Notes: generated by a model not told the origin, from the letters alone. 44,942 nucleotides of DNA from an uncultured Candidatus Altimarinota bacterium (GCA_947311245.1 CAMZKJ010000005.1:1-44942); one strand, 5' to 3'; numbered from the stretch's first letter, positions 8,968 to 17,984 are shown. Translations and numbers: made by a program.

Positions 8968-10893
8968 ATGTTACATAAAATATTTTTATATTTTTTAGGA
9001 ATAACACTTCTAACACTTCCTCTTATTTATTCGCTCGACACACAACAAATATTTTCAGTAAATAAATTCACACTTGTTCTCTTCTTTATTGGAATATCAG
9101 CATTACTCTTTAGTAGTGCTTTTTCTTATAAAAAAAAATTCTTTAAAATATCTAAAAACACACTATATGCAGGAGGAGTTCTTACCAGCATTCTTACACT
9201 TTCTACATATTTTTCATCAACACCCATCATTTCATTTTTTGGAAGTGATGCACGACATTTTGGAGCACTCTTTATTTTTACACTATTCTTAACTTTTATA
9301 TTTACATCTCAAATATTTATAAATAACAAAAAAAATAACACAATAGAAAATAAAATAATTATTCCTTTCATTTTTTTACCCCTCTCAATTTCAGGAATTA
9401 TCACCGCAATATGGGCAATATTACAATATGCTGGATATCCACCAGTTTTCGGAGGGGTCTTAAATTTTGACAGTTTAAGTGCACGAAGTTTTGCAGGAAT
9501 GGGACAGCCAAACTTTTGTGCACAATTTTTAATTTTTCCATTTTTTATAAGTTGGTATTTTTTAATAAAAAACTTTATAAGAAAAAATATTTATTTTTGT
9601 ATTTTACATTCAAATATACTGATTTTATATGCATTTGCATTATATGCAACTGGATCACGAGCAGGAATACTTGGAGTTTTATCGGGAATTGCTGTTCTCA
9701 CTACCGCCTATATTTCATTCAAATTATATAATAAATATAAATATTCAAAATACTTACTCCACATTGGAGTAAGTAGTATAACAATTGGAATAATAAGTAT
9801 TTTTACACTTATTTTTATATATGGAGAGAGTATTTCTCTCTATCTCGGTGACAGAGGAGATTCTATCGCTGCACGGTTTTATTTTTGGAACAATGCCGTA
9901 GAACTTATCAACCAAAATTTTTGGACAGGAACAGGGGCAGATATGATGAGCATTCCATTTAGTCAAACATTATCAGTAATAGCGCTGGAGCCAGAAAATT
10001 TTTCCGCAACTCCAGATAGAAGTCATAGCATTATTTTTGACATATTTTTACAATATGGAATTTTTGGGTTTTTATTTTTTATTTTTGGAATTTGGAAAAT
10101 AACACAAACAGCTCTTCAAAATATATACCAATCTTTTCAAAATAATGGGGAAAAAATTGATATTATTTCTATAATTTCACTTGCTGGATTCATTGGAATT
10201 CTTACAACATGGGTCTTTGGGTTTGCTGTAATTACAGATAGTTTTATTGCAACTCTTTTCATTGCTTTAATTTTTAGAAACTCTATTAAAAATAATTATA
10301 TACCAAAAACTATTCATCATAATATTATGAATATTATAATATTTATGATAGTTATGATTGCTCTCTTTTTAATACATACTGCATACACAATACATCAATC
10401 AGAAAAAGCACTTTTCCCATTAAAAAATAATGCACAATTAACCGATACTGAAAAATATACTCTCTCCGAAAAAATATTACAAACCCCATATTTAGCAAAT
10501 AATTTATTCAGTGTTTATTCACAATTTACAGATAAACAAAAAATAGAAGCCATAAAAATGGGAAAAAAATATAATATTCAAACAAGTGAATATTATCAAA
10601 ATATAATATTCACCCTGATCTCTCATAATAAAAAGGAAGAAGCTCTTTTTTATTTAAAAAAATTACAACAAAATGCCGGTAATTTATTCACAAAACAAAT
10701 ACAAGTAACACAAATTGCAAAAACCTATAACCTTATATCAAATAAAGAATTTCAAAGAGAAATACAAAATATAAAACAAAACCTTATTCCAGAATATTAT
10801 TTCAATTCAGAAAACCATAGAGATAGTAAATTTCAAAAATTTTGGAAACATCATGCTAACAGCATGAAATTTTTAATAGAATACACAAATTAA
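8968..10893 (+). CDS. O-antigen ligase/polymerase-like (Wzy_C/WaaL) multi-pass membrane protein
   Basis: I choose the ATG at 8968 (641 residues) because the first hydrophobic helix begins there; the longer frame from 8860 overlaps aroB. About 11-12 hydrophobic segments span residues 1-480. TGSRAGILGVLSG and the loop GDRGDSIAARFYFWNNA ... GTGAD, followed by HSIIFDIFLQYGIFG, match the Wzy_C core of O-antigen ligases. The last about 140 residues are soluble and may be helical repeats. Such proteins join or polymerise lipid-linked polysaccharides at the outer face of the membrane; the substrate is unknown. It is the last gene of the run and its stop overlaps the gatA stop. Confidence 0.75.
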   Translation: MLHKIFLYFLGITLLTLPLIYSLDTQQIFSVNKFTLVLFFIGISALLFSSAFSYKKKFFKISKNTLYAGGVLTSILTLSTYFSSTPIISFFGSDARHFGALFIFTLFLTFIFTSQIFINNKKNNTIENKIIIPFIFLPLSISGIITAIWAILQYAGYPPVFGGVLNFDSLSARSFAGMGQPNFCAQFLIFPFFISWYFLIKNFIRKNIYFCILHSNILILYAFALYATGSRAGILGVLSGIAVLTTAYISFKLYNKYKYSKYLLHIGVSSITIGIISIFTLIFIYGESISLYLGDRGDSIAARFYFWNNAVELINQNFWTGTGADMMSIPFSQTLSVIALEPENFSATPDRSHSIIFDIFLQYGIFGFLFFIFGIWKITQTALQNIYQSFQNNGEKIDIISIISLAGFIGILTTWVFGFAVITDSFIATLFIALIFRNSIKNNYIPKTIHHNIMNIIIFMIVMIALFLIHTAYTIHQSEKALFPLKNNAQLTDTEKYTLSEKILQTPYLANNLFSVYSQFTDKQKIEAIKMGKKYNIQTSEYYQNIIFTLISHNKKEEALFYLKKLQQNAGNLFTKQIQVTQIAKTYNLISNKEFQREIQNIKQNLIPEYYFNSENHRDSKFQKFWKHHANSMKFLIEYTN

Positions 10894-12350
10894 ACTAACT
10901 CTTTTTCTCTAATTGCTGTAAAGTTATAATCTTTTTCTAATACAGCTCCAATTTCAAGAATTTCTTTTTCATTAAATGCTTTTCCTAAAATTTGAATACC
11001 AGCTGGTAAATCATGTACTTTTTCTGTTGGAATAGATACACCACAAATTCCTGCTAAGTTTGCCGTAACCGTGAATATATCAGCCAAATACATTGCCAAT
11101 GGGTCAGAAGTCTTCTCTCCTATATCAAATGCAGAAAATGGTGTTACCGGCGCAATAATAGCATCAAGTTGTGCAAATGCTTTTTCATATTCTTCTTTTA
11201 TAAGCGTTCGAACTTTTGCAGCTTTCACATAATATGCATCAAAATATCCAGCAGAAAGTGTATATGTTCCCATCATAATCGCTCGTTTTACTTCTGGTCC
11301 TAAAAACTCACTTCGTGTTTTTGTATATTGCTCTTCTAATGTTGAAACATCAGCAGTCTCTCCAAACCGAATTCCATCATATCGTGCAAGATTTGTTGAA
11401 GCTTCTGCTTTTACCAATAAATAATATGTTGGAATTGCATATTTTGTAAGCGGTAAAGAAATTTCTACAACTTCTCCTCCTAATTTTTTTATTTTTTCTA
11501 CAGTTCCTTCAAATGATTTTTTTAGATCTGTATCAAAGCCATCTGCTTCTATAAACTCTTTAATTACACCAATTTTTTTTCCAGATAAATTAGATTCTTC
11601 AGATAAAGAATTTGAATATTTTTCAACTGAAATATTTGGAGTTGTTGCATCTTTTTCATCTTTTCCAGCAATTACCTCTAATACTCTTGCTACACAATCT
11701 ACAGTAGGTGCGATAGGGCCAATAGAATCAAAACTAGACGCATATGATATAATTCCAGACCGCGAGACTCTACCATAAGAAACTTTTAACCCTGTTACCC
11801 CACAAAAATTTGCAGGCTGTCGAATTGATCCACCTGTATCTGTTCCTATAGAAAATAAACCTAAATATTTTGCGACACTTGCCGCCGAACCTCCAGAAGA
11901 ACCTCCAGGAACTTTTTTATCATTCCACGGGTTTCTTGTAAGTTGTAATGCTGAATTCTCACAACTTGACCCCTGTGTAAACTCATCAGTATTTACTTTC
12001 CCCAATAATATAGCTCCTGATTTTTCTAATAATTCTGCAACAGTTGCATCATAAGGAGATTCATAATTTTCCAATATTTTAGAACCTGCTGTATTTTTAA
12101 GCCCTTTTTTTGATACTACATCTTTCAATGAATACGGAATTCCCGCTAATGGTGCTGAAAAATCTCCAGATTTATCGAGTGCTATTGCTTGATTTCGTGC
12201 TGACTCAAAACAAGTTTGAGTATATGCCCCTAATTGTTTATCAAGATTTTCTATTCTTGATATAAATAAATTTGTAAGATCTAATGCTGATATTTTCTTT
12301 GCTTCAAGCATTTTTTTTGCATCAGCAATAGTTGTTGGAAAAACTGTCAT
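10890..12350 (-). CDS. gatA: Aspartyl/glutamyl-tRNA amidotransferase subunit A
   Basis: The protein has 486 residues, the normal GatA length. The amidase-signature triad is K76 (YSLKDVV), S151 (PGGSSGGSAAS) and S175 (DTGGSIRQPA), each three below the S. aureus numbering of K79, S154 and S178. GatA releases ammonia from glutamine, which GatB then uses to convert Glu-tRNA(Gln) or Asp-tRNA(Asn). gatC lies upstream on the same strand, 53 bases away; gatB is not in the window. The stop shares the bases TTAA with the stop of the converging membrane-protein gene. Confidence 0.95.
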   Translation of the reverse strand: MTVFPTTIADAKKMLEAKKISALDLTNLFISRIENLDKQLGAYTQTCFESARNQAIALDKSGDFSAPLAGIPYSLKDVVSKKGLKNTAGSKILENYESPYDATVAELLEKSGAILLGKVNTDEFTQGSSCENSALQLTRNPWNDKKVPGGSSGGSAASVAKYLGLFSIGTDTGGSIRQPANFCGVTGLKVSYGRVSRSGIISYASSFDSIGPIAPTVDCVARVLEVIAGKDEKDATTPNISVEKYSNSLSEESNLSGKKIGVIKEFIEADGFDTDLKKSFEGTVEKIKKLGGEVVEISLPLTKYAIPTYYLLVKAEASTNLARYDGIRFGETADVSTLEEQYTKTRSEFLGPEVKRAIMMGTYTLSAGYFDAYYVKAAKVRTLIKEEYEKAFAQLDAIIAPVTPFSAFDIGEKTSDPLAMYLADIFTVTANLAGICGVSIPTEKVHDLPAGIQILGKAFNEKEILEIGAVLEKDYNFTAIREKELV

Positions 12351-12403
12351 ATAATAATTATTTTTAAGAATTTAAATTTAAATTTTCGATATTTAAAAGA
12401 GGT

Positions 12404-12685
12404 CTACATAACTGCGGAAACGGCTATTTGTGTTTTTACTTTTGTTTGATTTGAACATTTCAATAATTTTTCTGAATCAAAAGACATAACAACATCTTCC
12501 GTTGTTACATTTTCAAGCCCCGTAATTTGTGCAGTGGCAATTACTCCATCTGTATTTACTTCTGACAAGATGTCAAAGAAACCTAGAATATTTGTAAATT
12601 CTTTTTGATAATCTTCTATTTCCTTATCTGTTAAGGAAAGACGTGATAATCCTGCGACCTTAATAATATCTTCTTTTGAAATCAT
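12404..12685 (-). CDS. gatC: Aspartyl/glutamyl-tRNA amidotransferase subunit C
   Basis: The protein has 93 residues. It starts with the typical GatC segment SKEDIIKVAGLSRLSLTDKEIEDYQKEF and continues with LGFFDILSEVNTDGV, matching the family throughout. GatC is a small clamp that stabilises the GatA-GatB complex. It uses a TAG stop, one of only four in the window. It lies directly upstream of gatA and is separated from the ribosomal cluster by a terminator at 12744-12787. Confidence 0.9.
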   Translation of the reverse strand: MISKEDIIKVAGLSRLSLTDKEIEDYQKEFTNILGFFDILSEVNTDGVIATAQITGLENVTTEDVVMSFDSEKLLKCSNQTKVKTQIAVSAVM

Positions 12686-12743
12686 AAATTTTTATTGTAA
12701 AAAATCTTAATAGTAAGTAAAAATATAATATACTAGATAAAAC

Positions 12744-12787
12744 AAAAAAACTACTCTTAAATATAAAAATTTGAGAGTAGCTTTTAA
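12744..12787 (-). terminator. Terminator of the ribosomal protein/rpoA cluster
   Basis: A 12-bp stem (12751-12762 with 12769-12780, one G-T pair, 6-base loop) built on CTACTCT/AGAGTAG is followed on the minus strand by seven T. It lies 36 bases after the rpsI stop and separates the ribosomal cluster from gatC. Confidence 0.8.
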
Positions 12788-12822
12788 TGTATTTTGTAAT
12801 TTTACTGTAATAAACTGACAAA

Positions 12823-13224
12823 CTACCGTTTTGACCATTGAGGAGATTTTCGAGCTTTTTTCTTCCCGAATTTTTTCCGTTCTTTTCTTCGAGGATCTCG
12901 AGTTAAAAATCCTGCTGCTTTTAAAGAAAGACGAAGATCTGGATTCATACTTTCCAATGCTCTTGCAATTCCATGTCGTGCTGCATCTGACTGAGAAGAA
13001 AACCCTCCTCCTACTAAAACAATTTTAATATCAAATTTTTTAGCATTATCAGTAAGCACTAATGGAGATATAATATTTCCTACATAATTTCCAGAGAAAT
13101 ATTCAGAGATATCTTTTCCATTAACTTCTACTTTTCCACCCTTCTCAGAAGGTGTTAAGTATACTTTTGCGATTGATGTCTTTCTTTTTCCTACAGCGTA
13201 GAAATATTGTTCTGATTTAGCCAT
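12823..13224 (-). CDS. rpsI: 30S ribosomal protein S9 (uS9)
   Basis: The protein has 133 residues. It starts YFYAVGKRKTSIAKVYL and ends with the basic tail RKERKKFGKKKARKSPQWSKR, whose last residues (KR) reach the P-site tRNA in known ribosomes. VGGGFSSQSDAARHGIARAL is diagnostic. The stop is TAG. It is the last gene of the cluster, 24 bases after rplM, and a strong terminator follows. Confidence 0.97.
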   Translation of the reverse strand: MAKSEQYFYAVGKRKTSIAKVYLTPSEKGGKVEVNGKDISEYFSGNYVGNIISPLVLTDNAKKFDIKIVLVGGGFSSQSDAARHGIARALESMNPDLRLSLKAAGFLTRDPRRKERKKFGKKKARKSPQWSKR

Positions 13225-13248
13225 GGTGTATTAAACTTAAATAATGAT

Positions 13249-13680
13249 TTATGAAACCTTTAATGGTTGAGGATTTTGAGCTTCTTGTCGATGATCTGCT
13301 CCTGCATAAACCTTAAGACGTTTTAAAATTTCGTTTTTAAATTTCGTTCGTGGGATCATTCCTGCAATTGCTGTTTCAACAATAAATGTTGGTTTTTTCT
13401 CATGCATTTTTTCTGCTGTTGTTGTTTTTACATTTCCAACATAACCAGAGTATCTATAGTATTTTTTATCTTTCCATTTATTCCCAGTTAATACTACTTT
13501 ATCTGAGTTAATAACAACCACTCCATCCCCTGTATCTAAATGAGGAGTAAATGTTGGTTTATTTTTTCCTCTTAACACAGTAGCTACCTCAGTAGCAAGT
13601 CGTCCAACTGATTTACCAGCGGCATCTACGATATACCATGACCGAGTAATATCTGTTTTTTTTGGTACAAATGTCTTCAT
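13249..13680 (-). CDS. rplM: 50S ribosomal protein L13 (uL13)
   Basis: The protein has 143 residues. Hallmarks are SWYIVDAAGKSVGRLATEVATVLRGK, the segment VVINSDKVVLTGNKW, the glycine-rich YRYSGYVGN and GMIPRTKFKNEILKRLKVYAG near the end. It is an early-assembly large-subunit protein. The gene follows rplQ after 43 bases and precedes rpsI by 24, the usual L13-S9 pair here attached to the end of the alpha operon. Confidence 0.97.
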   Translation of the reverse strand: MKTFVPKKTDITRSWYIVDAAGKSVGRLATEVATVLRGKNKPTFTPHLDTGDGVVVINSDKVVLTGNKWKDKKYYRYSGYVGNVKTTTAEKMHEKKPTFIVETAIAGMIPRTKFKNEILKRLKVYAGADHRQEAQNPQPLKVS

Positions 13681-13723
13681 AATAAATTATTTTTATAAAT
13701 ATTCTATGCTTCTGTAATACTAT

Positions 13724-14143
13724 TTACGAAGCAACAGTTTCTGATTTTTTAGATTTAACCTCAGGATTTTGATTAGAAAAAACTCCGTCAGTAAGAATTG
13801 AAATCTTATAAATTGGAGCATTATCTCCATCTCTAAACCCAATCTTTGTTCGAGTTGTAAACCCTGAAGTTCTTCCTTCTAAAGCAGGAATAATAACATT
13901 CATAAATTTACGCTGAGCAGCTTCTCCAAAAAGAACTTTTTTAACATCTCGAATTGCTTCTCGTTGTTCAGATTTTCGACCTTTTAAAACAAGCCTATCA
14001 AATACAGGAATCAATGTTTTAACCTTTGCCTCAGTTGTAACAATTGAATCATTTAAGACCAATGATGTTACTAAATTTCGTAATAAAGCCTTTAATTGGT
14101 TTGGTTTTCGATTTAGCCGAGAACCTTTTCTTCTATGTCTCAT
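13724..14143 (-). CDS. rplQ: 50S ribosomal protein L17 (bL17)
   Basis: The protein has 139 residues. The N-terminus MRHRRKGSRLNRKPNQLKAL is the signature of L17, followed by LVTSLVLNDSIVTTEAKVK. The C-terminal half is somewhat longer and more variable than in E. coli. The position right after rpoA (24 bases) is the standard one. Confidence 0.96.
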   Translation of the reverse strand: MRHRRKGSRLNRKPNQLKALLRNLVTSLVLNDSIVTTEAKVKTLIPVFDRLVLKGRKSEQREAIRDVKKVLFGEAAQRKFMNVIIPALEGRTSGFTTRTKIGFRDGDNAPIYKISILTDGVFSNQNPEVKSKKSETVAS

Positions 14144-14167
14144 ATAAACATTTACAATAAATAATAA

Positions 14168-15139
14168 TTATGCTCGAAGTGTTGCTTCATATCCATTTGC
14201 TTCTAAAGCTTCTGTCAACTCAGACATTGCTTTTTTACCAAACCCTCTCATCGATTCAAGATGCGAAGCTGATGAAACGAGAACCTCTTCAACAGAACCG
14301 ATATTTCCATTAATTAACGCGTTCAAAGTACGTGGAGAAAGGTTTAGAATCTCAATTGGAGTATAAGACTCCTGATCATCTGTAATTTCATCAGAAGATT
14401 TACTTGTTTCAAAATCTGTAAGAAATCCCTCTTCTACTTTTTCTTCACTCTCATTTTGTAAAAAAGAAAAATATCCTTCTAACACCTGAGCAGCGAAGTG
14501 AAATGCATCAGCAGGAGACAACGATCCATTTGTCACAACTTCTAATTGAAGAGTATCTAAATTTGTCATATCTCCAACTCGAGCAGGAAGAACTTCATAT
14601 TGAACAGATTTTACTGGTGAAAAGATTGTATCAATTAAAATCCATGAGCTTTCTCCTTCTTTTTTAATTCTTTCTTTTGCAGAAGAAAAACCAATCCCTT
14701 TTTCAACCTGTGCTTCTAAATCAAATACAGTAGATGATTTTGTTACAGATGATATTTTATAACTACCGTTTAAAACCTCTGTATCCCCCTCTGTTGAGAA
14801 TTCTGAAGCAAGTATATCACCTTCTGAGTTTTTTACAAGTGTTACTATTTCAGGATCTGCCGTATGTTTTTTGAATGACACTTCCTTTAAATTCAATAAA
14901 ACATTTAATATACTATCTTGAACACCATCTAACGAAGTATATTCATGAGCAACCCCCTTAATTCTAACCTTTGTAATTCCTGAACCAGGAATAGAAGAAA
15001 GTAACGTTCGCCTCATTGCATTTCCCAATGTATGACCAAAACCTGCAGGAAGTGGTGAAAATCGAAAAATTGAAGAATTTTCAGAAACTTTTTCCTCCGT
15101 TATCTTTGGCTTCCCTATTTCTTCTTGAACAATATGCAT
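14168..15139 (-). CDS. rpoA: DNA-directed RNA polymerase subunit alpha
   Basis: The protein has 323 residues. The N-terminal domain for dimerisation and beta/beta' assembly includes PLPAGFGHTLGNAMRRTLLSS and IKGVAHEYTSLDGVQD. An acidic linker (about 220-250) leads to an alpha C-terminal domain (about 255-323) with LNLSPRTLNALINGNIGSV and MRGFGKKAMSELTEAL, the helix-hairpin-helix that binds UP elements and activators. It sits between rpsD (57 bases) and rplQ (24 bases) as in most bacteria. Confidence 0.98.
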   Translation of the reverse strand: MHIVQEEIGKPKITEEKVSENSSIFRFSPLPAGFGHTLGNAMRRTLLSSIPGSGITKVRIKGVAHEYTSLDGVQDSILNVLLNLKEVSFKKHTADPEIVTLVKNSEGDILASEFSTEGDTEVLNGSYKISSVTKSSTVFDLEAQVEKGIGFSSAKERIKKEGESSWILIDTIFSPVKSVQYEVLPARVGDMTNLDTLQLEVVTNGSLSPADAFHFAAQVLEGYFSFLQNESEEKVEEGFLTDFETSKSSDEITDDQESYTPIEILNLSPRTLNALINGNIGSVEEVLVSSASHLESMRGFGKKAMSELTEALEANGYEATLRA

Positions 15140-15196
15140 CTAGATAATAATAAAATACTAATTTTCAACAATAACTTGCGAAATATTTTACCTATT

Positions 15197-15793
15197 TTAT
15201 CGAGAGTAAAACTCAATAATAGATTGAACATTTACGAGTTGCTCTGCTTCAGTCTCTTCTGGAAGACGAGTCACCTCAATAGTTTTGTTTTTAATATTTA
15301 CAGAAAGCCACGCTGGAACTTTTGTTTTTGCAGACTCCATTGATCTAAGAACTGGATGATCTAATGTTTTCTCTCTTACGGTAATAACGTCACCTACTTT
15401 AACTTGATAAGATGGAATATCCATTCTAACACCATTCACAAGAAAAGCTCTATGATTCACCATTTGTCGCGCTTGAGCACGAGTAAGCGAAAAACCAGCA
15501 CGAAAAATAACATTATCAAATCGTCTTTCTAAAGAAGAAAGAAATTCTGCACCCGTAGAATGTCTCCCATGAGATGCCTTTTCATATAAATTTCGAAATT
15601 GTTTTTCTGACAATCCGTAAATTCTTTTTGCCGTTTGCTTTGCTCTTAACTGAGATCCAAACTCAGAAATTTTCCCTCTTCTATTTGCACCATGAGGCCC
15701 AACTGCACGAGAAACATCAACTGGTTTAGATTTTAAACCAAGATCTTGTCCTTCTCTTCTTGCCAATTTATTTTTTGATCCAGTATAACGCAT
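15197..15793 (-). CDS. rpsD: 30S ribosomal protein S4 (uS4)
   Basis: The protein has 198 residues. It has the S4 RNA-binding domain (about 85-150, SLERRFDNVIFRAGFSLTRAQARQMVNH, then VGDVITVREKT). The N-terminal domain lacks the CxxC zinc motif, so this is the zinc-independent form. S4 nucleates 16S rRNA folding and in some bacteria represses the alpha operon. It lies between rpsK and rpoA. Confidence 0.97.
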   Translation of the reverse strand: MRYTGSKNKLARREGQDLGLKSKPVDVSRAVGPHGANRRGKISEFGSQLRAKQTAKRIYGLSEKQFRNLYEKASHGRHSTGAEFLSSLERRFDNVIFRAGFSLTRAQARQMVNHRAFLVNGVRMDIPSYQVKVGDVITVREKTLDHPVLRSMESAKTKVPAWLSVNIKNKTIEVTRLPEETEAEQLVNVQSIIEFYSR

Positions 15794-15821
15794 AAAATTT
15801 AATAAAACTTCTCAACAAAAA

Positions 15822-16211
15822 CTACACACTTCGTGGATTCTTTGGACGACATCCTCCATGTGGAGTCTGTGTTCTATCCACAATACTTCTAATATTAACC
15901 CCAGAAAGATGCAAACCTCTAATCGCCTGCTCCCTACCTGGACCGACACCTCGAATTAAAACGTCAGCATCTTCTATCCCAAAACCTTTTGCTTTCTCAA
16001 TTGCCATTTCTGCTGCTTTTTGTGCAGCATATGGAGTAGATTTCTTACTCCCCTTGAATCCACAAACTCCTGGAGTTGCCCATGACAAAACCTTACCGTC
16101 TAAATCAGTAATTGTTACAATCGTATTATTAAATCCAGCATTAATACACACTTTTACATGAGATACCGTTCTTCGGATTTTTCGCTTTGAAGTTGTTCGT
16201 TTAACAGCCAT
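15822..16211 (-). CDS. rpsK: 30S ribosomal protein S11 (uS11), with HGG in place of HNG
   Basis: The protein has 129 residues with the conserved core NNTIVTITDLDGKVLSWA, GFKGSKKSTPYAAQ and IRGVGPGREQAIRGL. The C-terminal loop reads TQTPHGGCRPK. In most bacteria this loop is PHNGCRPP, where the Asn-Gly pair becomes isoaspartate; here the Asn is replaced by Gly, so that modification cannot form. The stop is TAG. It lies 22 bases after rpsM. Confidence 0.97.
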   Translation of the reverse strand: MAVKRTTSKRKIRRTVSHVKVCINAGFNNTIVTITDLDGKVLSWATPGVCGFKGSKKSTPYAAQKAAEMAIEKAKGFGIEDADVLIRGVGPGREQAIRGLHLSGVNIRSIVDRTQTPHGGCRPKNPRSV

Positions 16212-16233
16212 ATATCAGTTTATTACAATAAAA

Positions 16234-16581
16234 TTATTTTCGACCTCTATTTCCACGTCGAGTCTTACAGTTAACTTTTGTTCGTTGCCCACGACAAGGA
16301 AGGCCGACATTATGACGACGCCCTCTGTAGCAAGATATGTCTTTAAGTCGACGAATATCCGCTGCAATTTGTTGACGCAAATCTCCTTCTACAGTCATTT
16401 CAGACACTGCATTTCGAAGATTATTCAAGTCCTCTTCTGATAAGTCATTAGCCCTAACATCCTCAGAAAGAGACAATGACGCCAATATCTTTTGAGAAGT
16501 TGTCAACCCAATTCCATACACATATGTTAACGCAACAACAATTCGTTTATTTGGAAGGTCTATACCTGCTATACGAGCCAT
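16234..16581 (-). CDS. rpsM: 30S ribosomal protein S13 (uS13)
   Basis: The protein has 115 residues. It begins [20 protein letters not shown] and ends with the basic tail [18 protein letters not shown], which contacts the P-site t[20 protein letters not shown] is the family signature. The helix-hairpin-helix region includes [13 protein letters not shown]. It follows rpmJ after 18 bases. Confidence 0.97.
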   Translation of the reverse strand: MARIAGIDLPNKRIVVALTYVYGIGLTTSQKILASLSLSEDVRANDLSEEDLNNLRNAVSEMTVEGDLRQQIAADIRRLKDISCYRGRRHNVGLPCRGQRTKVNCKTRRGNRGRK

Positions 16582-16599
16582 AATACAATTGATTAAAAA

Positions 16600-16713
16600 T
16601 TATCCTTGTCTTTGTTTGTGCTTTGGTTCTTTACAAATAACCCGCACTATCCCTTTTCGCCTAATAACTTTACAGCTATCACACATCTTTTTAACTGATG
16701 GTCTTACTTTCAT
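16600..16713 (-). CDS. rpmJ: 50S ribosomal protein L36 (bL36)
   Basis: This short gene encodes 37 residues. It starts [20 protein letters not shown] and has the zinc ligands C11, C14, C27 and H32 in the C-x2-C-x12-C-x4-H pattern of the zinc-binding form of L36, so it is complete. It lies between infA (21 bases) and rpsM (18 bases), its normal place. Confidence 0.95.
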   Translation of the reverse strand: MKVRPSVKKMCDSCKVIRRKGIVRVICKEPKHKQRQG

Positions 16714-16734
16714 AATTCTAATATAAAATTTTCA

Positions 16735-16995
16735 TTATTTCTCTCTGAAGACTATTCTTCCTTTATTTAAGTCATAAAGAGAACTTTCAATTTGAACAAT
16801 ATCACCAGGCAATATTCGAACTCGATTCTTTCGAACTCGACCACTAATAGTACATTGTGCATATCGAGCTTCTTCTTCAGGAATTGCAATATAATCTTCC
16901 CCTGCTCTTATTTCAAAGACTTTAACCTTAAAAACCGCACCAGGTAAACACTCTTCTACAACCCCTCGACTTTCTACAACACCTTCTTTACTCAT
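16735..16995 (-). CDS. infA: Translation initiation factor IF-1
   Basis: The protein has 86 residues, somewhat longer than the usual 72. It has the S1/OB-fold of IF-1: GVVEECLPGAVFKVKV, then TISGRVRKNRVRILPGDIVQIE and a terminal KGRIVFR. The extra residues fall in the central loop (RAGEDYIAIPEEEARYAQ). IF-1 binds the A site of the 30S subunit during initiation. It follows rpsE after 65 bases, where other bacteria have rplO, secY, adk and map. Confidence 0.92.
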   Translation of the reverse strand: MSKEGVVESRGVVEECLPGAVFKVKVFEIRAGEDYIAIPEEEARYAQCTISGRVRKNRVRILPGDIVQIESSLYDLNKGRIVFREK

Positions 16996-17060
16996 TGAAC
17001 ACTATAATATAAAACAACAAAAACATCATATCAATCTATTTACAATTACTGCAAGACTTT

Positions 17061-17618
17061 TTATGAATTCGTAGCTTCATCAGATGTCGACCTTCTCAAT
17101 CGAACAAAAGACTTAAGTGCCCGTATCGAAGCTTGAGCAGAAACTAATTTAGAATTTGTTCCAATTGATTTAGCATAAATATCTGTTATTCCTGCAAGAG
17201 TTGCAATCTTACGAAAAGACCCTCCTGCAATAACACCAGTTCCAGCAGGTGCTGGCATCAAAAGAATTTTTGCTGACTTATACAAAGCTTCTTTTGCAAA
17301 CGGGATAGTCCCCTTAACAAGAGAAACATTTATAATATTCTTCTTAGCATCTTGAACAGCCTTTCGAATCGCAACTGAAACCTCTACAGATTTACCAGTT
17401 CCAAGTCCAACTCTCCCCTTTTTATCACCAATAGCAACAGAAGCAAGAAATCTCATTCTTCGCCCCCCTTTTACTACACGAGTCACTCGTGCAATATCAA
17501 GAACAACCTCTTCAAATTCTTTCGGTTCTCGACGCCCTCCTGTACGACGACCTCTCCCCTTAGACCGAGAGTGAAAATTCTTTTTTTCTTCCGTTGGTTT
17601 TACTAGTTCTTCAGACAT
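17061..17618 (-). CDS. rpsE: 30S ribosomal protein S5 (uS5)
   Basis: The protein has 185 residues. After a basic N-terminal extension comes the double-stranded RNA-binding domain (ARVTRVVKGGRRMRFLASVAIGDKKGRVGLGTGK) and the C-terminal domain (PAPAGTGVIAGG, AGITDIYAKSIGTN). S5 helps decoding fidelity. In most bacteria rpmD (L30) and rplO follow; here the next gene is infA. Confidence 0.97.
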   Translation of the reverse strand: MSEELVKPTEEKKNFHSRSKGRGRRTGGRREPKEFEEVVLDIARVTRVVKGGRRMRFLASVAIGDKKGRVGLGTGKSVEVSVAIRKAVQDAKKNIINVSLVKGTIPFAKEALYKSAKILLMPAPAGTGVIAGGSFRKIATLAGITDIYAKSIGTNSKLVSAQASIRALKSFVRLRRSTSDEATNS

Positions 17619-17638
17619 TGAAAAAATACAAATAATAA

Positions 17639-17959
17639 TTAAAATTCAAACCCTAATGTTCGAGCATGATCTGCAAACTCTTTCACTCTTCCATGATAAG
17701 CATACCCATTCCTATCAAATACACAAGAACCTGTATACTTTTTAGCAAGATTTTCAGCTGCTAGCTTTGACCCCGAAATATTCCCTTCTTTCACAAGAAC
17801 AGAAGCAATAACAACCCCTTTAACATCATCGATTAACTGAGCTGAAAAAGCTCTATTTGATCGATAAACCGATAAACGTGGACAATCTGCAGTTCCATTA
17901 ATCTTTGAACGAATTCGAACCTTTCTTCTATTACGAAGCGTGTATTTTCTAGATGACAT
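17639..17959 (-). CDS. rplR: 50S ribosomal protein L18 (uL18)
   Basis: The protein has 106 residues, slightly shorter than in E. coli (117) through a short N-terminus. The features CPRLSVYRSNRAFSAQLIDD and VFDRNGYAYHGRVKEFADHAR, ending in GFEF, define the family. L18 binds 5S rRNA together with L5. It lies between rplF (25 bases) and rpsE (20 bases). Confidence 0.96.
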   Translation of the reverse strand: MSSRKYTLRNRRKVRIRSKINGTADCPRLSVYRSNRAFSAQLIDDVKGVVIASVLVKEGNISGSKLAAENLAKKYTGSCVFDRNGYAYHGRVKEFADHARTLGFEF

Positions 17960-17984
17960 AAAGTATTTTTATCAAAAATAGATA

